The position numbers and the translations under genes were made by a program. Under the pieces are notes generated by a model. That model saw only the letters and a program-made list of their open reading frames with translations. It had not been told where the DNA came from and did no database searches. DNA of 52,130 bases, from positions 1 to 52,130 of the forward strand of contig CAZTIH010000002.1 in NCBI GenBank assembly GCA_964613675.1, given 5' to 3'. Source of the stretch: DAIUCA01 sp964613675 (GTDB lineage Bacteria > Pseudomonadota > Gammaproteobacteria > Competibacterales > Competibacteraceae). Shown here one piece after another: positions 25,611 to 33,335 of the stretch. The first letter of the stretch is position 1; each line of letters starts with the position of its first letter.

Positions 25611-26968
25611 TGTCCAGTACCTTAATCAACATTTTTGCGCTCCTCATTACTTTGGGCGTTCTCATTACCGTCCACGAATGGGGGCATTTTTTCGTGGCCC
25701 GTCGATTGGGCGTGAAAGTCATTCGATTTTCAATTGGATTTGGCCAACCCCTGTGGCGGCGTACTGACAAGGAAGGGACAGAATATGTGGTGGCGGCCAT
25801 TCCGTTGGGGGGATATGTGCAAATGCTCGACGAACGCGAAGGCGAGGTTCCCTCCGAAGAACGGCATCGTGCCTTTAACACGCAATCGGTGTGGACTCGC
25901 ATCGCCGTCGTCGCGGCAGGGCCGTTGTGCAATTTTGCCTTCGCGATTTTGGCCTACGCCTTGGTATTTGTGATCGGCGTTAACGCGCTGCTCCCCGTAT
26001 TGGGCGAACCGCGTCCAGATTCGCCGGCTGCCCGCGCAGGGTTTGAGATGGGTGAACAGATTGTGGCGGTGAATGGCCAAGCCACCCTCACCTTGGATCG
26101 CGTGGTTTTGGCGTTAATCGACACGAGTATGGGGGCGGAACAGGTCACTTTGACGGTTGAAAATGAGTTGGGTACCCGTCGTGATCGCACTATTGACCTC
26201 TCCGGCGCGGCTCCTCATGCCGAACGGGGACGTATCATGGAATACCTTGGGCTGCGTTTATGGCCTTTACCGGCGGTCGTGGGGTCAGTGCAGCCAGACA
26301 GTCCGGCACAAGCAGCGGGGTTGCAGACGGGTGATCAGATCGTGGCGGTGGACAGTCGCCCAGTGAGCGGCTGGGAAGATTTGGTGGGGGTGATTCGGGA
26401 AAAGCCAAATGTTTCCGTGATGTTAACGGTTCGCCGTGACGAAGAGCGCCGCGAATTTTCCATAACACCGGCGGTCGTTCAGGACGGCAACGAAACCATT
26501 GGTCGCATTGGCATCGGGCCTATGGGCATGGGGGAAACCACGTCGGGACGTCTGCACACTGTCATTCAATACAACCCCCTATCGGCAATCGTGCAGGGGG
26601 CAGTTCGGACGTGGGAGATGTCGTTGTTTACGGTACGGATGTTTGGACGAATGATATTTGGGCAGGCGTCTTTGGAGAATTTAAGTGGCCCATTGACCAT
26701 CGCTCAGGTCGCGGGACAGGCCGCAACCGTCGGGATTACGGCATTTTTGTCACTATTGGCGTTAATTAGCGTCAGTTTGGCGGTGCTGAATTTGTTGCCG
26801 ATTCCCGTTCTCGACGGGGGACACTTGCTGTTTTATGCCATTGAAGTGGTGAAGGGCAGTCCCCTTTCGGAGTATTGGCAGATGTTTGGCCAAAAAATTG
26901 GTTTAGCGCTAGTACTCATGTTGATGAGTGTGGCAATTTTTAATGACTTAATGCGCCTGTTTTTTTAG
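25610..26968 (+). CDS. rseP: RseP site-2 zinc metalloprotease
   Basis: 452 residues. Inner-membrane intramembrane protease that cleaves anti-sigma factor RseA in the sigma-E envelope stress response. The active-site motif HEWGH is at 22-26, identical in position to E. coli; the second metal motif is PIPVLDGGHLL near residue 400. Two PDZ domains (RPDSPAARAGFEMGEQIVAV; QPDSPAQAAGLQTGDQIVAV) lie between. The ATG overlaps the dxr stop by one base (TAATG). Confidence 0.97.
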   Translation: MSSTLINIFALLITLGVLITVHEWGHFFVARRLGVKVIRFSIGFGQPLWRRTDKEGTEYVVAAIPLGGYVQMLDEREGEVPSEERHRAFNTQSVWTRIAVVAAGPLCNFAFAILAYALVFVIGVNALLPVLGEPRPDSPAARAGFEMGEQIVAVNGQATLTLDRVVLALIDTSMGAEQVTLTVENELGTRRDRTIDLSGAAPHAERGRIMEYLGLRLWPLPAVVGSVQPDSPAQAAGLQTGDQIVAVDSRPVSGWEDLVGVIREKPNVSVMLTVRRDEERREFSITPAVVQDGNETIGRIGIGPMGMGETTSGRLHTVIQYNPLSAIVQGAVRTWEMSLFTVRMFGRMIFGQASLENLSGPLTIAQVAGQAATVGITAFLSLLALISVSLAVLNLLPIPVLDGGHLLFYAIEVVKGSPLSEYWQMFGQKIGLALVLMLMSVAIFNDLMRLFF

Positions 26969-26984
26969 ATAAAGCGACTGTGGC

Positions 26985-29300
26985 ATGACCGAGTTAAACC
27001 GTTTGAGTGCGTTGTTTTGCTTGATTTTACTGGGGTTGAGTATCGGGATGGTCAGCGCGCAGCCCCTCGATGAACCGACAAATTTTGTAATTGCAGATGT
27101 GCGCGTAGAGGGAATTCAACGCATTTCGGCGGGAACGGTTTTTAGTTATTTGCCCGTAACGGTGGGGAGCCGAATTACCCCAGCCGATTATCCGAATATC
27201 ATCAGAAGTCTATTTCAGACGGGCTTTTTTGCCGATGTCCAGTTGCGACGTGAGGGCAATGTTCTGGTCATTGTGGTGGATGAACGACCGGCGATTTCGG
27301 AAGTGACTCTGGAGGGTAATCGCGATATTTCGACGACGGATTTGCAGACTCGATTGCGTGAATTGGGGTTGCGGGAGGGGGAAGTGTTTAACCAAGCGTT
27401 GCTGGATCGCGTGCAACAGGCGTTGTTTGACCTGTATTTTGCCCGAGGTAAATACGCCGTTCGCATCGAACCGCAAGTGCGTCCACTCGTCCGCAATCGG
27501 GTGGGGATCAATTTTGTCATCGAGGAAGGCATTCGCGCCCGCGTGCGAGAAATCAAGATTATCGGGGCGAACGCCTTTAGCGAGCGTCAATTAGTGAGAT
27601 TGTTGCAGACGACAACGCCTGGGGTACTAACGGTGTTTACGCGCAGTGACCAGTATTCTAAAGAACGTCTGGAAGCCGATTTAGAGATTCTGCAAGCCTT
27701 TTATCTCGACCGAGGTTACTTGCGGTTTGCCGTCGATTCTACTCAGGTCACATTAACGCCGGATCGTCGCGACATCATCATTACAATTAATCTCAGTGAA
27801 GGTGAGGTTTACACCCTGACCGACATTGATTTGGTGGGAAATTTGGGCGTTGAGGCCGCACAGCTTCAACCGGCTTTACAGGAAGCGAAGCTCAATCGTC
27901 CCTTTTCGCGACAGGCATTTTCAGCTGCGATGAACGAGTTACAGAATCTATTGGGCAACGAAGGGTACGCCTTTGCGCGACTCAATCCCGTGCCCAATAT
28001 TGACGATGAAACCCGCACCGTGGCGATGCGCGTGGAAATCGACGCCGGTGAGCGTGCGTTGGTTCGTCAGATCAACTTTCAGGGAAACGTGAGCACGCAG
28101 GATGAAACGTTACGTCGTGAACTTCGCCAGTTGGAGAGTGCCCCTTACGACCGTCAAGCCATTGAACGGAGTCGTACCCGCCTGGAACGGCTACGGTTTT
28201 TATCAAGTGTGGACATTCGCAATGTGCCGGTTCCCGATCAGCCCAATCAGCTCGATTTGAGCATTACCGTTGAGGAGCGCCCGTCGGGAAGCTTTCTATT
28301 TGGGGTGGGGTACGGCGACATTGGGGTGGTGTTAACGGCGAGTTTCACGGAAGAGAACTTTTTCGGGACCGGCAACCGATTAAACCTAGCGTTTAATAAC
28401 AGTCGCGTTGACCGTACCTACCTTTTGAACTTTGAACAGCCTTACTACACCCTCGACGGGATTAGTCGCGGCTTGAATTTTTCCTATCAAGAAACCGATT
28501 TTAGCGAGCGCAATTCCGCTGATTACTCGACAGATAACCTATTGACGCAGATCACATTCGGGTTTCCGCTCAACGAAACCGATACCATTAATACGGGGAT
28601 TGGATTTTCGCGGGTTAAAGTCAATTTCAACGAAGATTTAACGGCGACGGAAATCCTCGATGAAATTCGTCGCAATGGCGACACCTATAACAACCCTTTG
28701 TTTACGCTGAGTTACGCCCGTGACAGTCGTAACCGTGCCATTTTTCCGACGAGAGGCAGCCTCAATAGTATTGCGGGGGAGTTCACTTTTCCGGGAAGCA
28801 CCTCCCAGTACTACAAATTGAGTTACCGCCATGCCAGTTATTACTCGCTGCTCGATCCGATCACCCTGTCATTACGCGCCAATCTTGCCCATGGCGATGG
28901 TTATGGGAGCACGGACAGCTTGCCCTTCTTTGAGAAGTACTTCGCAGGGGGCCTAACGACAGTGCGCGGCTATCGTTCCAACACATTGGGCCCACGATTT
29001 GAGAGCACAGGCGAGCCGTCTGGAGGGAGTACACGGGTGACGGGCGGTGCAGAAGCCATCTTCCCGCTACCGTTTCTCGAAAATGCCCAAGCCTTTCGTC
29101 TGTTTGCCTTCACCGATATTGGCAACGTGTTCAATGGGGTAAGCGATGTTCGTTTAGGCGAATTGCGAACCTCGGCGGGGGTGGGGGCGCGATGGTTTTC
29201 ACCCTTTGGGCCGATTTCGCTCAATTTTGCCCGTCCCCTTAACAGCCGTTCGGGCGACGATACCGAATATGTCCAATTTTCCTTTGGGATACCTTTTTGA
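26985..29300 (+). CDS. bamA: BamA outer-membrane protein assembly factor
   Basis: 771 residues. Signal peptide to about residue 25 (GLSIGMVSAQP), five POTRA domains (about 33-430) and an Omp85 beta-barrel ending in the terminal phenylalanine signature VQFSFGIPF. The L6-type motif reads YFAGGLTTVRGYRSNTLGPR. It inserts beta-barrel proteins in the outer membrane. Placed between rseP and skp as in most gammaproteobacteria. Confidence 0.98.
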   Translation: MTELNRLSALFCLILLGLSIGMVSAQPLDEPTNFVIADVRVEGIQRISAGTVFSYLPVTVGSRITPADYPNIIRSLFQTGFFADVQLRREGNVLVIVVDERPAISEVTLEGNRDISTTDLQTRLRELGLREGEVFNQALLDRVQQALFDLYFARGKYAVRIEPQVRPLVRNRVGINFVIEEGIRARVREIKIIGANAFSERQLVRLLQTTTPGVLTVFTRSDQYSKERLEADLEILQAFYLDRGYLRFAVDSTQVTLTPDRRDIIITINLSEGEVYTLTDIDLVGNLGVEAAQLQPALQEAKLNRPFSRQAFSAAMNELQNLLGNEGYAFARLNPVPNIDDETRTVAMRVEIDAGERALVRQINFQGNVSTQDETLRRELRQLESAPYDRQAIERSRTRLERLRFLSSVDIRNVPVPDQPNQLDLSITVEERPSGSFLFGVGYGDIGVVLTASFTEENFFGTGNRLNLAFNNSRVDRTYLLNFEQPYYTLDGISRGLNFSYQETDFSERNSADYSTDNLLTQITFGFPLNETDTINTGIGFSRVKVNFNEDLTATEILDEIRRNGDTYNNPLFTLSYARDSRNRAIFPTRGSLNSIAGEFTFPGSTSQYYKLSYRHASYYSLLDPITLSLRANLAHGDGYGSTDSLPFFEKYFAGGLTTVRGYRSNTLGPRFESTGEPSGGSTRVTGGAEAIFPLPFLENAQAFRLFAFTDIGNVFNGVSDVRLGELRTSAGVGARWFSPFGPISLNFARPLNSRSGDDTEYVQFSFGIPF

Positions 29301-29350
29301 TGTGCGAACGACCGATTTTTCTAGTTCATAAAAATAGGAGAGCTTATTTC

Positions 29351-29848
29351 ATGAATACCCTACGTATTGCACTGCTGCTGCTGCTGATGGGGGGAGCGTC
29401 GTTGGGGATGGCGCAGGGATTAAAAGTGGGTTTTGTCAATACGGCGAAAATTCTCGATGAAGCGCCCCAAGCCCAAAATGCCCGTCGCCAGCTTGAACGG
29501 GAGTTTTCTCCTCGGGATCGCGGCTTAACCGACGCTGAACGCAGTCTCCAACAGCTTGAAGATCGGTTGCAGCGCGATGGCCAGGTCATGAGTGAAGCGC
29601 AGCGGCGTCAATTGGAGCGCGATATTTTGACTCAACGACGAGATTTAGCCCGTTCGGTGGCGGAACTGCGGGACGATCTCAATCTGCGGCGTAACGAAGA
29701 GTTGAGCAAACTTCAACAGCAGGTGCGCGATGCCATTTTAGCAGTAGCACGGGAGCAGCGATTTGACTTGGTGTTGAACGATATTGGGGTGATTTACGCG
29801 GCGGATACTGTGGACATCACCGATCAAGTATTACGGCGACTGCGGTAA
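29351..29848 (+). CDS. skp: Skp/OmpH periplasmic chaperone
   Basis: 165 residues from the ATG at 29351, with AGGAG upstream; an earlier in-frame ATG gives a non-signal extension. Signal peptide to MGMAQG. The mature part is KVGFVNTAKILDEAPQAQN followed by a long Gln/Arg-rich coiled coil and a beta strand end (RFDLVLNDIGVIYAADTVD), the Skp jellyfish fold. Carries unfolded outer-membrane proteins to BamA. Confidence 0.95.
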   Translation: MNTLRIALLLLLMGGASLGMAQGLKVGFVNTAKILDEAPQAQNARRQLEREFSPRDRGLTDAERSLQQLEDRLQRDGQVMSEAQRRQLERDILTQRRDLARSVAELRDDLNLRRNEELSKLQQQVRDAILAVAREQRFDLVLNDIGVIYAADTVDITDQVLRRLR

Positions 29849-29857
29849 GGCGTTTTA

Positions 29858-30877
29858 GTGGCGACCATTTCGGCATTGGTGGCACATCTCGGCGACGAAT
29901 GGGCGGTGAAGGTGCAGGGAGATGATCGTCGGGAGATTGGCGGCGTGGCATCGTTGATGAGCAGTACGGCGGATGGCTTGAGTTTTGTCACTCAATCCCG
30001 TTACCGGTCGGCACTCGCCAAAACTCAGGCAGGGGCGGTGTTACTTCGCGAAATTGATTTGCCCTACTGTCCGTCCACAGCGACGGCCCTTGTCGTCGCC
30101 GACCCGCTGCGGGCATTTGCACGACTCGCGGCCTATCTTCATCCCGAACCCGTCCCCCAGGCGGGCATTCACTCCACCGCCGTCGTGGACGAGACCGCTT
30201 ACATCGACCCCACGGCGGAAATTGGGCCGTTGACAGTGGTGGGGGCGGCGGTGCGGATTGGGCCTCGTTGCGTGATTGGGCCGCGCTGTGTGATTGGGGA
30301 GCGCGTGACCATTGGCGCGGATAGCCGACTCATTGCGGCGGTTACAGTGCTAAACGATACCCAGTTAGGGCAACGGGTGCGTCTTCATCCCGGGGCGGTG
30401 TTGGGGAGCGACGGTTTTGGGTTGGCGTGGAATGGAACTCATTGGGAAAAGGTGCCGCAACGGGGGCGCGTCATTGTGGAGGATGATGTCGAAATTGGCG
30501 CAAATACCACCATTGATCGCGGGGCGTTGGACGATACCGTGATTGAACGCGGGGCCAAGCTCGATAATTTGATTCAAATCGCGCACAACGTACGCATTGG
30601 CGCCGACAGCGCGTTGGCGGGTTGTGTGGGAATTGCGGGAAGTGTTCGCATCGGCAAGCGTTGTCGATTGGGCGGAGGGGTAGGGATTGCGGGCCATGTG
30701 ACCCTTGCGGACGATGTGGTGGTCACGGGGATGTCGCTGGTGACGCGCTCTTTAACCCAAGCCGACACCTATTCATCGGGTTGGGCGGCTTTACCCAACC
30801 GCTTATGGAATCGGTTGCAAGCGCGATTTCGTCGGCAAGAAACTCTCAATAACCGCTTGAAATCTTTAGAAAAATAA
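29858..30877 (+). CDS. lpxD: UDP-3-O-(3-hydroxyacyl)glucosamine N-acyltransferase
   Basis: 339 residues from a GTG start at 29858, nine bases after skp. Third step of lipid A synthesis. An amino-terminal uridine-binding domain is followed by a left-handed beta helix of hexapeptide repeats (IGPRCVIGPRCVIGERVTIG). The catalytic histidine region is NLIQIAHNVRIGADSALAG. The carboxy-terminal helices end in RFRRQETLNNRLKSLEK. Confidence 0.97.
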   Translation: MATISALVAHLGDEWAVKVQGDDRREIGGVASLMSSTADGLSFVTQSRYRSALAKTQAGAVLLREIDLPYCPSTATALVVADPLRAFARLAAYLHPEPVPQAGIHSTAVVDETAYIDPTAEIGPLTVVGAAVRIGPRCVIGPRCVIGERVTIGADSRLIAAVTVLNDTQLGQRVRLHPGAVLGSDGFGLAWNGTHWEKVPQRGRVIVEDDVEIGANTTIDRGALDDTVIERGAKLDNLIQIAHNVRIGADSALAGCVGIAGSVRIGKRCRLGGGVGIAGHVTLADDVVVTGMSLVTRSLTQADTYSSGWAALPNRLWNRLQARFRRQETLNNRLKSLEK

Positions 30878-30894
30878 CTCGGAGCTTGTTGGCG

Positions 30895-31359
30895 ATGACG
30901 CACACGAATGAAGTCCCTACGGTGCTCTCTATAGGCGAGATTTTGCAGTATTTGCCCCATCGCTACCCATTTTTGTTGGTAGATCGGGTAATTGATCTCG
31001 TGCCGCATCAATCGCTCACGGCGATTAAAAATGTGACCTTTAATGAACCGTACTTTCTGGGACATTTCCCGCAATATCCCATCATGCCCGGGGTGCTCAT
31101 CATTGAAGCACTTGCCCAAGCGACAGGGATTTTAGCGTTCAAAAGCGCGGATCAACCGCCCGACCAACAGTCGATGTATTACTTGGTGGGAGTGGATGAA
31201 GCGCGGTTTAAGCAGCCCGTTATCCCCGGTGACCAATTGATTTTACAGGTAAAATTGCAACGTATTCGTCAAGGCGTCGGGGCCTTTGAAGCGGAGGCAC
31301 GGGTGGATGATCGCGTGGTCGCGTCGGCAAAATTGATGTGTGCGCGGCGCGAGATTTAG
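30895..31359 (+). CDS. fabZ: 3-Hydroxyacyl-[acyl-carrier-protein] dehydratase
   Basis: 154 residues from the ATG at 30895 (GGAG at 30881-30884); an upstream in-frame TTG is less likely. Dehydrates beta-hydroxyacyl-ACP in fatty acid synthesis. HRYPFLLVDRV and the active-site string GHFPQYPIMPGVLIIEALAQ contain the catalytic His and Glu. Lies between lpxD and lpxA as usual, balancing fatty acids against lipid A. Confidence 0.97.
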   Translation: MTHTNEVPTVLSIGEILQYLPHRYPFLLVDRVIDLVPHQSLTAIKNVTFNEPYFLGHFPQYPIMPGVLIIEALAQATGILAFKSADQPPDQQSMYYLVGVDEARFKQPVIPGDQLILQVKLQRIRQGVGAFEAEARVDDRVVASAKLMCARREI

Positions 31360-31383
31360 GCCATTGAACCGCAGAATGACGCC

Positions 31384-32172
31384 GTGAACGGGCCGCGCAT
31401 TGATCCAAGAGCGGTGATCGATCCCACCGCAGAACTCGCTGAAGATGTCGAAATCGGGCCTTACGCCATTATTGGGCCCCACGTGAAAATTGGCGCGCGT
31501 ACTGTGGTCGATGCTCACGCGGTTATTCGGGGTCCCACCCTCATTGGGACGGACAATCGGATTTATCCCTTTTGCGTGTTGGGGGAAGCGCCGCAAGACA
31601 AAAAATATCGCGGTGAACCGACTCAGCTAATCCTTGGAAATCGCAATGTGATTCGCGAGTTTACGACGATCCACCGAGGCACCGTGCAGGATCGTGGCGT
31701 AACGCGGGTAGGCGATGACAATTGGATTATGGCGTATGTTCACATTGCCCATGATTGTGTGATTGGCCATCGAACCGTGATGGCGAATAACGCGGCCCTC
31801 GCCGGACATGTGCAGCTTGGCGATGGGGTAGTACTGGGGGGGTACACGATGATCTACCAGTTCTGTCGTGTGGGGGCATACAGCTTTTCAGCCTTTAACT
31901 GTGGAATCCATCGGGATGTTCCGCCCTTTTTGATGGCGGCGGGGTATCGAGCTAAACCGCGGGCCATCAATGCAGAGGGCTTACGACGCAATCAATTTAG
32001 TCCCGAAGAAATTCAAGTAATTAGAAAGGCTTATAAGATTTTGTACAAAATGGATTTGCGATTGGAAGAAGCGTTATCACGGCTTACCGAATTGGCGAAA
32101 ACCTGGCCACGCATTCAGATGATGATTGATTTTTTACAGGGTAGTGAAAAAGAACGCGGCATTATTCGTTAA
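31384..32172 (+). CDS. lpxA: UDP-N-acetylglucosamine acyltransferase
   Basis: 262 residues, the same length as E. coli LpxA, from a GTG at 31384. First step of lipid A synthesis. Hexapeptide beta helix (IGPYAIIGPHVKIGARTVVD) with the active-site string YVHIAHDCVIGHRTVMANNA and downstream GGYTMIYQFCRVGAYSF. The carboxy terminus is helical. The stop overlaps the lpxB start by one base. Confidence 0.98.
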   Translation: MNGPRIDPRAVIDPTAELAEDVEIGPYAIIGPHVKIGARTVVDAHAVIRGPTLIGTDNRIYPFCVLGEAPQDKKYRGEPTQLILGNRNVIREFTTIHRGTVQDRGVTRVGDDNWIMAYVHIAHDCVIGHRTVMANNAALAGHVQLGDGVVLGGYTMIYQFCRVGAYSFSAFNCGIHRDVPPFLMAAGYRAKPRAINAEGLRRNQFSPEEIQVIRKAYKILYKMDLRLEEALSRLTELAKTWPRIQMMIDFLQGSEKERGIIR

Positions 32173-33335
32173 TGGGCGGTCGAATTGGCATTGTGGCGGG
32201 GGAGCTATCGGGCGACCGATTGGGCGGGAAATTAGTCACGGCATTACGCCAACTTGACCCGTCGCTGCAATTCGTCGGGATTGGGGGGCCAAATATGATA
32301 GCGGCAGGAGTGACCAGTTTGGCATCCTTAGAAAAGTTGGCGGTTATGGGCATTATGGAAGTTTTGCCCAAACTGCCTGAATTATTCGCGTTACGTCGTC
32401 GATTATTGGCCGAATTAACCCGTGAACCTTTAGATTTATGGATTGGCATCGACGCCCCTGATTTCAATTTGCCCATCGCTGCATATCTTAAAAAACGCTG
32501 TAAAATCAAAACCGTACATGTGGTAAGTCCCTCGGTATGGGCCTGGCGATCGGGACGGATGGTGAAAATTAAGCGATCCATAGATCTCATGTTATTGCTA
32601 TTCCCCTTTGAGCAACCGATTTACCGCAAATGGCAAATGTCCGCGCAATTTATTGGGCATCCATTAGCCGATGAAGTCCCCTTTGAATTACCTTCACAAG
32701 CGGCGGTACGACGGCAATTGGGATTAACTGAAACAGGGCGCATCATAGCGTTATTGCCGGGCAGTCGAAAAACCGAAGTGCAGGCATTAATTCATCCTTT
32801 TTTGAAGGCAGCAGAATTAGTTCAATCTCGTTATAATGACTGTCATTTTTTACTATCAGCAGCTAATGAACAGCGGGCAAACGAATTAACCCAATCATTA
32901 GCACATTATCGATTACCGCTGACGATTCATCGGGAACCCGTCCCCTTAGTGTTGCGGGCGGCGGAGGTGGCATTAGTGGCCTCGGGAACCGCGACATTGG
33001 AAGCATTATTGTGGGGATGCCCTTTAGTGGCCGCCTATCGGACGCACCCTGTGACGGCGTGGCTGGCGCGGCGTTGGGTGACGGCGCGGTATTTTTCATT
33101 GCCCAATCTGCTCGCAGACGCGCCACTCATTACCGAGCGGTTTCAAGAACAAGTGGTTGGGCCACGGCTTGCCGTAGATTTAATCGAGTTATTAGAAAAT
33201 TTGACGAAAAATAATGAGCAAAAACAACAATTTAAGCGAATTTCTGGGACATTACGGCAACAAGCCGATCAACGCGCCGCTTTAGCTGTGATGACATTGT
33301 TACCGCAGGGGCTTCGGAATTATTCGGCTTTGTAG
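32172..33335 (+). CDS. lpxB: Lipid-A-disaccharide synthase
   Basis: 387 residues, GT19 family. Joins UDP-2,3-diacylglucosamine and lipid X. Strings: IVAGELSGDRLGGKLV, GIGGPNMIAAG, VVSPSVWAWRSGRM, ALLPGSRKTEVQAL and ASGTATLEALLWGCPLV. The second half is visibly richer in A+T and TTA codons than the genes before it. The stop lies 16 bases inside the end of the convergent P-type ATPase gene. rnhB and dnaE, often next in this cluster, are absent. Confidence 0.97.
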   Translation: MGGRIGIVAGELSGDRLGGKLVTALRQLDPSLQFVGIGGPNMIAAGVTSLASLEKLAVMGIMEVLPKLPELFALRRRLLAELTREPLDLWIGIDAPDFNLPIAAYLKKRCKIKTVHVVSPSVWAWRSGRMVKIKRSIDLMLLLFPFEQPIYRKWQMSAQFIGHPLADEVPFELPSQAAVRRQLGLTETGRIIALLPGSRKTEVQALIHPFLKAAELVQSRYNDCHFLLSAANEQRANELTQSLAHYRLPLTIHREPVPLVLRAAEVALVASGTATLEALLWGCPLVAAYRTHPVTAWLARRWVTARYFSLPNLLADAPLITERFQEQVVGPRLAVDLIELLENLTKNNEQKQQFKRISGTLRQQADQRAALAVMTLLPQGLRNYSAL

